Positions 42,856 through 52,106 of a DNA stretch of 64,000 nt are shown here, piece after piece (position 1 is the first letter of the stretch; every line of letters begins with the position of its first letter). The position numbers and the translations under genes were made by a program. The notes below the pieces were generated by a model. The model ran no database searches and had not been told where the DNA came from. It saw only the letters and a list, made by a program, of their open reading frames with translations. Location of the stretch: positions 4,402,001 to 4,466,000 of the forward strand of contig NZ_SHKK01000001.1 in NCBI RefSeq assembly GCF_004217135.1, written 5' to 3'. The DNA is from Micromonospora violae. GTDB lineage: Bacteria > Actinomycetota > Actinomycetes > Mycobacteriales > Micromonosporaceae.

Positions 42856-44622
42856 TCAGCGGGGCGCTGGGGGGCGTCGCGCGATGGCGCTGAGGAAGAT
42901 GCTGCCGATCTCGCTCGGGTCCTTGGTGACGAAGACGTCCCCACCGGTCACCTTGGTGATCGACTCCAGCTCCGCCTTGCTGACGCCCTCACCGATACCG
43001 ATCATGATGACCTGGACCGGCCGCTCCGGGTCGGCGAGCTGCTTGAGCTTGCCGAGCAGCTGCTGCTGGGTGAGGCCGTTGTCGTCCTCGTTCTTGCCGT
43101 CGGTGAACAGCACGATCGAGTTGACCCGGCCGGGCTGCCAGTTTTCCTGCACCGCCTGGTACGCGGCCAGCGTGGTGTCGTAGAGGCCGGTGTCGCCGCT
43201 GGAGGGCTTGATGGTGGCGAGCGCGCCCTCCAACTGGCCTCGCTGACTGGACAGCGGGCCGATGGGCACCAGCTCCCGGTAGTCCCGGCTGCCGACCAGC
43301 TTGGTGGAGAAGGTCCACAGACCGATCGACCAGGAGTCGTCGAAGAGGCCGAGGCCGCGGCGGGCCGCGTCGACGGTGACCTCCTCCCGACTGCGGTTGT
43401 TGGCGCTCGGCACCTCGTCCTTCATCGAGCCGGAGACGTCGATGACGGCCAGCATCCGACCGGACTGGGTGGCGATGGACCAACTGGAGACGACCCGCTG
43501 GATGGCGGCCGGGTCCAGGCCACCCGCCGCGGTGCCGCCGTTCGCCGGCGCGGTGGGCGCGCCACCGGACGGGCTCGGCGCACCCTGCGGCGCTTTGAAG
43601 CCCTCACCCCAGTTGCCGTCTGGCGCACGCAGCGACTGCGCGGCGAGCCGGTCCCGGAAGGAAGGGCTGGTGAGCAGCTCGAACAGCACCCGGGCCGCCG
43701 ACGCCTTGCTCGGCTCGATGCCGGGCAGCACCGCGTACGGGTAGTCCAGCGGCATCGGCGCCGGCTCCATGTAGAGCGCGGCGAGCGGCACCGGCGGCTT
43801 CTTGCTGTTGAAGGCGATCACGTCTTCTTCGGACAGGGCCGCCGCACCGAGAGCACTGGCGATGGAGGTCGCGTCGTTGGCTGTCGGGAAGCGGGCCAGC
43901 AGGTCGTTGCGGAGCGAGGAGCGCCCGGTGGCCAGTGCGCGCAGCGCGCCGACGGTGTTGCGCTGGGCGTTGCCACCAGCGCCGTTGGCGGCTGCGGTCA
44001 ACGAGAGCAGTCCGGAGAGACCGGCCGCGTCGCGAGTCGGCTCGACGATCCCGGTCCGCAGCGGCGTGCCCGGGTTGTTGACCAGCTTGAGCAGGTCGGT
44101 CCAGTTGAACTTCTTGTCCGGCCAACCCAGCCGGAGGGCGGTCGGCTCGGGCATCGCGACGACGATCGGGCTACGTGCGATGGACGCCCCGTTGGTCGGG
44201 GCGAACGCGGTCGCGTCCTTCTTCAACCGCAGCAGCCAGGTCGAGGAGTCGGGCACCCAGACGTCCGGGCTGACGGCGGTGCCACTGGCCTGCCCCACAC
44301 CGGCCAGCACCGCGCCGTGCTTGGCCGCCACCACGGCCGCCACGTCGACCGGGTCGGACGCGGAGACGTCGACCCGGATGCAGGTCGGGCCTACCGCCGC
44401 GCCGTCCTTGACCCACTGGGACGCGGCGGCGTCCACTGCCGGCGCGAGTTCGGAGGCGACCGCCACGGCAAGGCGGATCTCCCCCGAGCAGCTGGGTTGG
44501 ATCAACTCCCGATAGCCGAACCACGCGCCGGTCGTGACGACGAGCACCCCGGCCGTTGCGGCGGCGGCGGCTAGGTGGAGTTTCGAACGCATGCGATGGC
44601 GGCCTGCTGACACGGTGACCAT
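42856..44622 (-). CDS. Solute-binding-like domain fused to a von Willebrand factor A domain
   Basis: 588 aa. N-terminal membrane anchor (LHLAAAAATAGVLVVTTGAWFG), then a periplasmic-binding-like region (IRLAVAVASELAPAVDAAAS, PDVWVPDSSTWLLRLKKDA). A Gly/Ser/Pro linker (APSPSGGAPTAPANGG) leads to a VWA domain with the MIDAS motif DVSGSMKDE and TGLYDTTLAAY. Extracellular, metal-dependent ligand binding is expected. ATG 44622 is chosen tentatively; M at 44592 is also possible. Neighbours are a lactonase and a sugar transferase. Function unknown; an actinobacterial family with the same fusion is known. Confidence 0.85.
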   Translation of the reverse strand: MVTVSAGRHRMRSKLHLAAAAATAGVLVVTTGAWFGYRELIQPSCSGEIRLAVAVASELAPAVDAAASQWVKDGAAVGPTCIRVDVSASDPVDVAAVVAAKHGAVLAGVGQASGTAVSPDVWVPDSSTWLLRLKKDATAFAPTNGASIARSPIVVAMPEPTALRLGWPDKKFNWTDLLKLVNNPGTPLRTGIVEPTRDAAGLSGLLSLTAAANGAGGNAQRNTVGALRALATGRSSLRNDLLARFPTANDATSIASALGAAALSEEDVIAFNSKKPPVPLAALYMEPAPMPLDYPYAVLPGIEPSKASAARVLFELLTSPSFRDRLAAQSLRAPDGNWGEGFKAPQGAPSPSGGAPTAPANGGTAAGGLDPAAIQRVVSSWSIATQSGRMLAVIDVSGSMKDEVPSANNRSREEVTVDAARRGLGLFDDSWSIGLWTFSTKLVGSRDYRELVPIGPLSSQRGQLEGALATIKPSSGDTGLYDTTLAAYQAVQENWQPGRVNSIVLFTDGKNEDDNGLTQQQLLGKLKQLADPERPVQVIMIGIGEGVSKAELESITKVTGGDVFVTKDPSEIGSIFLSAIARRPPAPR

Positions 44623-44770
44623 CTTGCGTACTAGGTGCGGTCTCTGCCACATCCGTTCGGCCTAAAGTTACGGAGGAGAAACAGTTGCCCCCCTTTTTAC
44701 AACACAGAGTGACGGAGCAGCCTCGTGGCGTCGTCAAACGAGGGTCAACCTCATGTCCGCACTGTGGAGT

Positions 44771-45808
44771 TCAGGGCAGCACGCACGTCGGGCTCGGCAC
44801 CGGCACCGGCTCGCCGACCGCGTCCAGGACGCCGGTGTCGGCGTCGCGCCGGAACACCCGCACCATGTCCGCCCGCTCGTCGGCGACGTAGAGGTGCGCC
44901 CCGATCAGGGCGAAGTGCCGGGGCCACTCGCCGCCGGTGTCCACTTCGGTCACCAGTTCCGGCAACGCCCCGGCCAGGGTGAAGACCGCCACGGTCCCCA
45001 CCCCACGGTTGGCGACGTAGAGGAACCGGCCGTCCGGGGCGACCGCGACCTCCGAGGGTTGGACGTGACCGGTCCGCCCGCTCGCCTCGACCCGCCCGCG
45101 TTGGTGCAACGCGCCGTCGTCGGTCAGGTCATAGGCGGTGACCGAGGCGTCCAGCTCACCGACGAGGTAGCAGCGCCGTCCGTCCGGGTGTCGGGCCAGG
45201 TGCCGGGGGCCGGTGCCGGGCGTGGTACGAATCCGCGGCGCACGCGGCACCAGTCGTCCGGTCGCGTCGTCCAGGTCGTAGCGGTAGACCGAGTCGGTGC
45301 CGAGATCCACGGCGAAGACCGGCCCCCGACCCGCTCCCGGCGAGACCATGTGCGCGTGGGCGTGGTCCTGGCGTTCCGGGTCGGGCCCGTGCCCCTCGTG
45401 CACCACCAGGTCGGTGCGCTCGCCGGGCACCCCCCGCGGGTCGAGCGGAAAGACCGCGATGCTGCCGCTGCCGTAGTTGGCCGCCAGCAGGTGACCGCCG
45501 CCGGGCAGCACCGCCAGGTGGCAGGGCTCCGCGCCGCCGGTCGGTTGGCTGCCGAGCGGGTCCAACGCGCCGTCCGCCCCGACCTGCCAGGCGCTGACCT
45601 CCCCGTCCGTCAGCTCGTTGACCGCGTAGAGCACCGGCTCGCTGGGGTGCCGCGCCAGGAAGGAGGGGGACGGCGTGGCCGCCACCGTGCCGAGCGGGGT
45701 CAGCGCCCCGGTCCGCGGGTCGCGGTGCGCCGCGACGATGCCGCTGCCCCGTCCACCGCTCTGCGCGGTGTAGCCCCCGATGTGGACGACCTCGCCCTGA
45801 CCGCTCAC
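44771..45808 (-). CDS. Lactonase-family beta-propeller protein (6-phosphogluconolactonase-like)
   Basis: 345 aa from GTG 45808 with GGAGGAG 6 nt upstream; the longer frame was rejected. Seven-bladed propeller repeats: VVHIGGYTAQSGG, EPCHLAVLPGGGHLLAANYG, HAHMVSPGAGRGPVFAVDLG, GPRHLARHPDGRRCYLVGE, WPRHFALIGAHLYVADE. Homologous to YbhE-type 6-phosphogluconolactonase and related cycloisomerases; the substrate is not certain. No signal peptide. Confidence 0.9.
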   Translation of the reverse strand: MSGQGEVVHIGGYTAQSGGRGSGIVAAHRDPRTGALTPLGTVAATPSPSFLARHPSEPVLYAVNELTDGEVSAWQVGADGALDPLGSQPTGGAEPCHLAVLPGGGHLLAANYGSGSIAVFPLDPRGVPGERTDLVVHEGHGPDPERQDHAHAHMVSPGAGRGPVFAVDLGTDSVYRYDLDDATGRLVPRAPRIRTTPGTGPRHLARHPDGRRCYLVGELDASVTAYDLTDDGALHQRGRVEASGRTGHVQPSEVAVAPDGRFLYVANRGVGTVAVFTLAGALPELVTEVDTGGEWPRHFALIGAHLYVADERADMVRVFRRDADTGVLDAVGEPVPVPSPTCVLP

Positions 45809-45895
45809 GTCCAACTCCTCCGCCGGCATCCTCCGTTGATCCAACCAGAGGCTGCCCGCGTTGCCGGCCCGTTAACCAGCTTTTCGGCCCGGTTC

Positions 45896-46498
45896 TCAGG
45901 CCGCCGGCACCGGCTCGCCGCGCTGCCGGGCGACGTGCTCCACCAGAGAGATCAACACCATCTTCCCGGACTGCCGGTCCCGGGCGTCGCAGAGCACCAT
46001 CGGCACGTCCGGGTCCAGGTCGAGCGCTCGACGTACGGTCTCCAGGTTGAACCGGCGGGAGTCGTCGAAACAGTTCACGCCCACCACGAACGGGATGCCG
46101 CGCTGCTCGAAGTAGTCGATGGAGGGGAAGCAGTCGGCCAGTCGCCGGGTGTCGGCGAGCACCACCGCACCGAGCGCGCCGAAGGCCAGCTCGTCCCAGA
46201 GGAACCAGAACCGGTCCTGACCCGGTGTGCCGAACAGGTAGACCTGCAGGTCGTCGTTGATGGTGATCCGGCCGAAGTCCATCGCCACCGTGGTGGTGGA
46301 CTTGCCCTCCACGCCGGAGATGTCGTCGGTGCCGATCCCGGCACCGGTCAACACCTCCTCGGTCTGCAACGGACGAACCTCACTCAGGGCGCTCACCAAC
46401 GTCGTCTTGCCAGCCCCGAAGCCTCCCGCGATGAGGATCTTCAGGGCCAGCGGGATGGTGGTGCTGGTGCGCACCTGGTCATAGCGCACGGAGTCCAC
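45896..46498 (-). CDS. cvnD: Conservon GTP-binding protein (MglA/CvnD type)
   Basis: 200 aa from GTG 46498. P-loop GGFGAGKTTLV (about residues 22-32), switch region with STTTVAMDFGRI, and FGTPGQDRFWFLWDEL. This is the small Ras-like GTPase that ends every cvn conservon. It starts 20 nt inside the DUF742 gene, in another frame, so translation is coupled. It acts with the Roadblock protein and DUF742 at the membrane sensor kinase, in a eukaryote-like G-protein relay. Confidence 0.95.
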   Translation of the reverse strand: MDSVRYDQVRTSTTIPLALKILIAGGFGAGKTTLVSALSEVRPLQTEEVLTGAGIGTDDISGVEGKSTTTVAMDFGRITINDDLQVYLFGTPGQDRFWFLWDELAFGALGAVVLADTRRLADCFPSIDYFEQRGIPFVVGVNCFDDSRRFNLETVRRALDLDPDVPMVLCDARDRQSGKMVLISLVEHVARQRGEPVPAA

Positions 46499-46874
46499 TG
46501 ACCACCGCCTTGAGGATGTCGTCGTCGGGAAGGATGCCGGCGGTCGGCGGCTCGTGCACCGTGACCAGTCCCTCGGCGAGGAGATCACCGAGCAGGACCC
46601 GGACCACGCCGACCGCGAGGTCCAGCTCGGCGGCCAGTTCGGCCACCGACACCGGCTGACGGGCCAACGCGACCAGCCGTCGGTGCTCCGGCAGCACGTG
46701 CGGATGGCTTGCCGCATCGCCGGCGGCGGCCAACACGAATGCGACCAGGTTGAAACCGTCGACGGCGGAGCGTACCCGGCCGCCGGTGAGCGTGTACGGG
46801 CGCATCACCGGGCCGGCGTCACCGTCGAGCCACTCATGCTGCGGCCCGGGCGGCTCAGTCCGCATCTCCGGCAC
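46479..46874 (-). CDS. cvnC: Conservon DUF742 protein (CvnC type)
   Basis: 131 aa. MRPYTLTGGRVRS (about 24-36) followed by a winged-helix-like region ARQPVSVAELAAELDLAVGVVRVLLGDLLAEGLVTV, the DUF742 signature. The start is probably GTG 46874 or ATG 46865; either overlaps the Roadblock gene. Third member of the conservon. Confidence 0.93.
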   Translation of the reverse strand: MPEMRTEPPGPQHEWLDGDAGPVMRPYTLTGGRVRSAVDGFNLVAFVLAAAGDAASHPHVLPEHRRLVALARQPVSVAELAAELDLAVGVVRVLLGDLLAEGLVTVHEPPTAGILPDDDILKAVVSGLRAL

Positions 46875-47277
46875 CCGCTGCCGATCGGGCCGGCGCGGCG
46901 AGGCTCTCCCCCACCCGGATCACCAGCATGGCCATCTCGTACGCGACCAGCCCGATGTCCGCGTCGGCGTCGCTCACCACGGCCAGGCTGGCGCCCTGCC
47001 CGGCGGCGGTGACGAAGAGGTACGCCGACTCCATCTCCACCACGGTCTGCCGGACCGGGCCGCCGTCCACATGCTGGCTGGCCCCTCGGGCGAGGCTGGA
47101 GAAGCCGGCGGCGAGCGCACAGAGGTGTTCGGCGTCGGAGCGCTCCAGCTCGGTCGAACGGCCGAGCAGCAGGCCGTCGGCGGAGAGCACCACCGCCTGC
47201 CGGGCGGCCGGTACCCGTTGCACCAGTTCGTCGAGCAACCAGTCGAGGCCGGCGCTCTGCTTCGTCGAATGCCGCAC
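46855..47277 (-). CDS. cvnB: Conservon Roadblock/LC7 protein (CvnB type)
   Basis: 140 aa from GTG 47277, sharing one base with the kinase stop (TAGTG). Roadblock fold: LDWLLDELVQRVPAARQAVVLSADGLLLG (residues 11-39) and YLFVTAAGQGASLAVVSD (about 85-102). In related systems it modulates the nucleotide state of the small GTPase encoded downstream. Confidence 0.95.
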   Translation of the reverse strand: MRHSTKQSAGLDWLLDELVQRVPAARQAVVLSADGLLLGRSTELERSDAEHLCALAAGFSSLARGASQHVDGGPVRQTVVEMESAYLFVTAAGQGASLAVVSDADADIGLVAYEMAMLVIRVGESLAAPARSAAGAGDAD

Positions 47278-49652
47278 TAGGCGTCCCTCTCAGTCGCGGT
47301 CGGGGGTTCGGGGGTCGGCGGCGGGTCGGTGGTGGCCGGCGGGGCCGCCGGACCGGTCGGCGCGGTCGGCGCTTTCGGGGTGATGGCGGTGGCGCGTCCG
47401 CGCGCCGTGCCGGCCTGTAGCGCCGCCATCACCTGACGGACCTCCTCCGGCGAGCGGGGCGACGGCGTGTCGGTGGCGGTCGAGCGGGGTTGGGCGGCGG
47501 GGGTACGACGTCGCACCCGCTGGGGCAGGCCATCCAGCTCGTCGTCCGGCTCGTCGGGGGTCGCCGCCCCGCCGTCGCGCCCCACGGCAGGCGGGGTGGC
47601 CGAGGTCGGCGCTCCGGCGGGTGGGGCGGGCGGGGCGGTGCTGGCGGAGGGGGCCGTCGGCGGGCGGGTACGCGGGCGGGTGACCGCGCCCCGACGCGCC
47701 GTCCGCGCCAGCCGCCGGCTCGGGTCCGCCGACGCGGCACCGAGCGTGGCAGGGTCCGGGCCGGCCGGTGGTTCGGTGGTGACCAGGTCACTGGGGACCA
47801 GCACCACGGCGGTCACGCCGCCCTCCCCGGCGGAACGCAACCGCACCCGTACGCCGTGCCGGGCCGCCAACCGGGCCACCACGAACAGTCCGAGTCGGGC
47901 GCTCTGCGCCGGGTCGAACTCGGGCGAGCTGGCCAGCCGGGTGTTGGCGGTCTCCAGCGCCGTCTCGGACATGCCCAGCCCCTGGTCGGTGATCTCCAGG
48001 GCGTACCCGTTGGCCACCTGCGCCCCGGTGACGGTGACCCGGGTGTCCGGCGGGGAGAAGGCGGTGGCGTTTTCGACCAGCTCGGCGAGCAGGTGGATGA
48101 CGTCGCCGACCGCCCGCCCCAGCACGCCGGCCGGTTGCACGGTGGTGATGTCCACCCGTTCGTACGCCTCGACCTCGGAGATCGCGCCGCGGATCAGGTC
48201 GACCATCGCGACCGGGTTCCGCCAACCCCGGCCCGGCGCGGAGCCGGCGAGGATGACCAGGTCCTCGGCGTGCCGGCGGAGCCGGGTGGCCAGGTGGTCG
48301 ACCTGGAACAGCTCGGCCAGTTCGTCCGGGTCCTCGCTGCGGCGTTCCATCCGGTCCAGCAGGTGCAGCTGACGATGCACCAGGCTCTGGCTCCGCCGGG
48401 CGATGTTGAGGAAGACCTCGTTGAGCCCGCGGCGCAGGGTGACCTCGTCCACCGCGGCCTGGACGGCGGTGCGCTGCACCTCGGTGAAGGCGCGCCCGAC
48501 CTCGCCGATCTCGTCGTGGCCGTACTCCAGCGGCGGCGCTTCCCGGGCGACGTCGACCTGCTCGCCCCGGCGCAGCCGGGTCACCACGTCGGGCAGCCGG
48601 TGCTCGGCCAGTTCCAGCGCGGCGGTGCGGACGCTGCTGAGCCGTCGGGCCAGGGTACGGCCGACCCGCAGCGCCACCAGCACCGAGACGACAACGGCGA
48701 CGAGCCCGAGCACGCCGGCGGCGGCGAGCCGCACCAGGATGCGGACCGCCATCGGCACCGAGCGGTCGGTGAGAGCGTCGGCCTCGGACAGCTCGAAGTC
48801 CCGCAACTGCTGCTGCACCGCGTCCTGGCTGGCCTGCCAGGACGCCGCGTCGACCGCCGGCCGACCGGACCGGTCGGGTACGACGAGCGCGTCCTGCATC
48901 CGACTCAGCCGGGTGAACGCCTCGCCCTCGGTCAACCGTTGGTACGCGAGCCGACTGCTCTCGGGCAGGTCCGCCACGGCGTTCTCGGTGAGCCACCGTT
49001 GGTTGCCGATGGCCTGGACGAGCTGGGTGTGTTCCCCTTCGGCGAACCGTCCGGCGGTCAGCGCGCCGGCCAGCAGCGCGTCGGCCTGACCGAGCAGTTC
49101 CCGGGAGCGGCCCAGCGCGGTGAGCGCCAGCGCCTGCCGGTTGAGGTCCGGGTCGGTCAGGGTGGCCATTCCGGCGAACGCCTGGAAGGCGGCGGAGACC
49201 ATGCCGCTGTAGAGGCCGATCGCGCCGGCCCGGTCCACCTTGCGGTCGTCGATGAACGTCCGTCCGCTGGGTAGCGCCGCCAGGGCGGTGATCAGCTGGT
49301 CGATCCGGGTTTCCAGCAGGTCGTCAGCGGCGTCGCGCAAGGCTTCGGAGTCCACCCGGCGGCGCAGTTCGGCGATCGCCCGATCGGTGCGCCCGCGCTG
49401 TTCGGCGAGGGCGGGCAGCTCGGTGCTGCCGGCGAGCTGCACCACCGAGAGCCGGCGCTCCCGTTGCAGCTCGGTGACGACCGTCTCGCCGGGCCGACCC
49501 AGGTCGTACAGGAGGGTGCGGGCGGAGAGCAGGTTCAGGGCCGGACCGAAGGTCAGTGTGGTCGCGAAGATCCACAGTGCCAGCAGCGCGGTCACTGGTG
49601 CGACGACCAACGCGGTCAGCTTCGAGCGGATCGGCCAGTCGCGGGTTTTCAT
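47277..49652 (-). CDS. cvnA: Conservon sensor histidine kinase-like protein (CvnA type)
   Basis: 791 aa from ATG 49652 (GCGAGG upstream). TM1 near residues 14-35, a large extracellular nitrate/sulfur-sensing-like helical domain (about 40-300), TM2 (ILVRLAAAGVLGLVAVVVSVL), HAMP, and the ATPase domain with LVENATAFSPPDT (N box) and DQGLGMS and RLGLFVVARLAARHG (G boxes). The dimerisation helix shows no clear phospho-His H box, as in other CvnA proteins. The C-terminal 180 residues are Pro/Thr-rich and disordered. First gene of a complete cvnABCD set. Confidence 0.93.
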   Translation of the reverse strand: MKTRDWPIRSKLTALVVAPVTALLALWIFATTLTFGPALNLLSARTLLYDLGRPGETVVTELQRERRLSVVQLAGSTELPALAEQRGRTDRAIAELRRRVDSEALRDAADDLLETRIDQLITALAALPSGRTFIDDRKVDRAGAIGLYSGMVSAAFQAFAGMATLTDPDLNRQALALTALGRSRELLGQADALLAGALTAGRFAEGEHTQLVQAIGNQRWLTENAVADLPESSRLAYQRLTEGEAFTRLSRMQDALVVPDRSGRPAVDAASWQASQDAVQQQLRDFELSEADALTDRSVPMAVRILVRLAAAGVLGLVAVVVSVLVALRVGRTLARRLSSVRTAALELAEHRLPDVVTRLRRGEQVDVAREAPPLEYGHDEIGEVGRAFTEVQRTAVQAAVDEVTLRRGLNEVFLNIARRSQSLVHRQLHLLDRMERRSEDPDELAELFQVDHLATRLRRHAEDLVILAGSAPGRGWRNPVAMVDLIRGAISEVEAYERVDITTVQPAGVLGRAVGDVIHLLAELVENATAFSPPDTRVTVTGAQVANGYALEITDQGLGMSETALETANTRLASSPEFDPAQSARLGLFVVARLAARHGVRVRLRSAGEGGVTAVVLVPSDLVTTEPPAGPDPATLGAASADPSRRLARTARRGAVTRPRTRPPTAPSASTAPPAPPAGAPTSATPPAVGRDGGAATPDEPDDELDGLPQRVRRRTPAAQPRSTATDTPSPRSPEEVRQVMAALQAGTARGRATAITPKAPTAPTGPAAPPATTDPPPTPEPPTATERDA

Positions 49653-49878
49653 CAGACCTCGCCCGTACAGGGTGGCAGGAGGGGCGCCGGCACCGCCGGG
49701 CAACGCGCCGGCCGGCTGCGCGCCCGGCCGTTCGCCGGGCACCGGCGCGGGCGCCTTGGGCAGGATACGTAATCGTCGGCGGTTGCACTACCGCCCGTCG
49801 CGCCCACATCGACGCTCCGGGATGTGCGGAGGGTGGGAATGGCGAATGCCCCGGCGGGGCGTTCGTGGGCGGCGAGGA
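49653..49878. other. Conservon promoter region
   Basis: 226 bp between the catalase stop and the kinase start. It contains GCCGGC-rich short inverted repeats but no gene and no promoter I can place with confidence. Confidence 0.35.
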
Positions 49879-51366
49879 TCACGAGTGGTCGGCGATGCCG
49901 AGGCCTTCGGCGACCCGCCGACCGTAGCCGTCGTCGCACTGGCTGAAGTGCCAGACCATCTTCTCCTGGATCTGCTTGTCGCACTGGCCCAACAGGTTGA
50001 CCAGGTTCTTCACCAGGTCGTCGCGTTCCCACTGGGGCATGGTGCGGAAACGCTCACCGGCCTGGGCGTAGTTGTTCTGCCGGTCGATCGGGGCTCGGAT
50101 GACCTGACCGGAGACGAACGGCCGGTACTCCCGGTACGACTCGTCGGCCTGGTCGAGACCGGCCACCGAGGACGGCTCGAAGGTGATGTGCGGGTTGCCG
50201 GCCCGGTTGTCCACCCGGTAGGACATCGGGCCACCGTCCTGGTTGGTGTTGACCGGGACGTCCTCACGCGGCGCGTTGATCGGCAGTTGGAGGTAGTTCG
50301 GGCCGACCCGGTAGCGCTGGGTGTCCGAGTAGGAGAACGTCCGCCCGACCAGCATCTTGTCGTCGGAGAAGTCCAGCCCGTCGACGAGCACGCCGGCGCC
50401 GAAGGCGATCTGCTCGTTCTCGTTGTGGACGTTGCTCACGTTGCGGTTGAGCGTCATCATGCCGACCGGGCGCAGCGGGAACGCGTCCTGCGGCCAGGTC
50501 TTGGTGTCGTCCAGGGGGTCGAAGTCCAGTTCCGGGTGCTCGTCGTCGCCCATGATCTGGACGCACAGCTCCCACCGGGGGCACTCGCCGCGCTGGATGG
50601 CCTCGTAGAGGTCCTTGGAGGCGTGCCCCAACTCGGTCGCCTGGATGGCCGCGGCCTGCTCCTCGGTCAACGACTCGACGCCCTGCTGCGACACCCAGTG
50701 GTACTTGACCAGCACGCCCTCGCCGGCGGCGTTGACCATCCGGTAGGTGTTCACGCCGAAGCCGTCCTGCGTCCGGTAGTTGGCCGGGATGCCGCGTGGG
50801 CTGAACAGCCAGGTCAGCATGTGCATCGACTCGGGGGTGTTGGACATGAAGTCGAAGATCCGGTTCGGCTCCTGACGGAAGGTCACCGGGTCCGGCTTCA
50901 GCGCGTGGATGACGTCCGGGAACTTGATCGCGTCCCGGATGAAGAAGACCGGCAGGTTGTTGCCGACCAGGTCCCAGTTGCCGTCCTCGGTGCGGAACTT
51001 CACCGCGAAGCCACGCGGGTCGCGGGTGGCCTCGGAGGAGTCCCGACCACCGATGACGGTGGAGAAACGTACGCTCAGCGGCGTCTTTGCGCCCTTGACC
51101 TGGAACAGCTTGGCCCGGGTGTACGTCGCGGCCGGCTCGTCGCCGATGGTCCCGTACGCCTCGAACTCGCCGTGGGCGACGAAACCCCGCGCATGCACCA
51201 CACGCTCCGGGATCCGCTCCCGGTCGAAGTGACTGATCTTCTCCAGGAAGTGGTAGTTCTCCAGCGTGGCCGGGCCGCGCGAGCCAACCGTCCGCTGCTG
51301 CTGGTTGTTGTGCACGGGGTGACCCTGCCGGGTGGTGAGGATCGACTTACCGGTCTGTGGGTGCAT
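49879..51366 (-). CDS. Heme catalase, small-subunit type
   Basis: 495 aa from ATG 51366. Distal His58 ([13 protein letters not shown]), Asn in [14 protein letters not shown] (about 131), and the proximal heme Tyr in [14 protein letters not shown] (about 341). Length and N-terminus fit clade 3-like small-subunit catalases, often NADPH-binding. Cytoplasmic; degrades hydrogen peroxide. Monocistronic and divergent from the gene pair at 51502-53069. No OxyR/CatR-type regulator gene is adjacent. Confidence 0.96.
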   Translation of the reverse strand: MHPQTGKSILTTRQGHPVHNNQQQRTVGSRGPATLENYHFLEKISHFDRERIPERVVHARGFVAHGEFEAYGTIGDEPAATYTRAKLFQVKGAKTPLSVRFSTVIGGRDSSEATRDPRGFAVKFRTEDGNWDLVGNNLPVFFIRDAIKFPDVIHALKPDPVTFRQEPNRIFDFMSNTPESMHMLTWLFSPRGIPANYRTQDGFGVNTYRMVNAAGEGVLVKYHWVSQQGVESLTEEQAAAIQATELGHASKDLYEAIQRGECPRWELCVQIMGDDEHPELDFDPLDDTKTWPQDAFPLRPVGMMTLNRNVSNVHNENEQIAFGAGVLVDGLDFSDDKMLVGRTFSYSDTQRYRVGPNYLQLPINAPREDVPVNTNQDGGPMSYRVDNRAGNPHITFEPSSVAGLDQADESYREYRPFVSGQVIRAPIDRQNNYAQAGERFRTMPQWERDDLVKNLVNLLGQCDKQIQEKMVWHFSQCDDGYGRRVAEGLGIADHS

Positions 51367-51501
51367 CACCCCACCCAATCGCCCTGTCTGGAATGAGTCA
51401 AGTTTCGGCGGGCCCACAAGTGCGGCCGGTCAGGAAAGTGCCTCGGATCGGGATTGGCGATCACTGCGCGGAGGGAATAGCAGATGACGAAGGAGGAGCC
51501 C

Positions 51502-52095
51502 ATGTCGCCCACGCAGATCATCGTCATCGTGCTCGTCGTGCTGGTGATTGCCGCGGCGCTGGCCGTGGCCGCCCGCTCACTCAACAACCGTCGCGCGCTG
51601 CGCAACCGGTTCGGCCCGGAGTACGACCGGGTGGTGGCGGAACAGGACAGCAGGTCCGCCGCGGAGCGCGAACTGCGCGACCGGGAACGCCGGCACGCCG
51701 AGCTGACGCTCACCCCGTTGAGCCCGGAGTCCCGGGCCCGCTACACCGCCGCCTGGGAGGAACTCCAGGTCCGTTTCATCGACTCCCCCGGCGAGACCGT
51801 GGGCGACGCGGACGAACTGGTCACCCGACTCATCGAGGAGCAGGGCTACCCGACCGGTGACTTCTCCGACCAGATCGCCCACCTCTCCGTCGAGCACGCC
51901 CGCACGTTGACCAACTACCGGGACGCGCACGAGATCCACCTGCGCAACTCCCGGGGCGAGGCCGACACCGAGGAGCTGCGGCAGGCGGTCGTGCACTACC
52001 GCGCGCTCTTCGCCGATCTGCTCGGCGAGGAGCCGGTCGGCCACCGCACACCCGAACAGCGCCATCACCCGGACCACGACGCCACGAGCCGCTGA
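51502..52095 (+). CDS. Membrane-anchored protein sharing a C-terminal domain with the next gene
   Basis: 197 aa from ATG 51502 (AAGGAGGAG upstream). TM at residues about 5-25 (IIVIVLVVLVIAAALAVAA), a charged helix (AAERELRDRERRHAELTL), then a C-terminal domain from about 85: AAWEELQVRFIDSPGETVGD, ADELVTRLIEEQGYP, NYRDAHEIH, TEELRQAVVHYRALFADLLG. The same pattern recurs at the end of the next protein. Cytoplasmic domain, function unknown. Confidence 0.75.
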   Translation: MSPTQIIVIVLVVLVIAAALAVAARSLNNRRALRNRFGPEYDRVVAEQDSRSAAERELRDRERRHAELTLTPLSPESRARYTAAWEELQVRFIDSPGETVGDADELVTRLIEEQGYPTGDFSDQIAHLSVEHARTLTNYRDAHEIHLRNSRGEADTEELRQAVVHYRALFADLLGEEPVGHRTPEQRHHPDHDATSR

Positions 52096-52106
52096 GGAGG
52101 CCACCG

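Noticed and set aside
42727..44574. 615-codon plus-strand open frame
   Set aside because: Antisense to the VWA-fusion gene; its sequence is Arg/Gly/Asp-rich shadow translation with no domain, and the minus-strand gene has clear family motifs.
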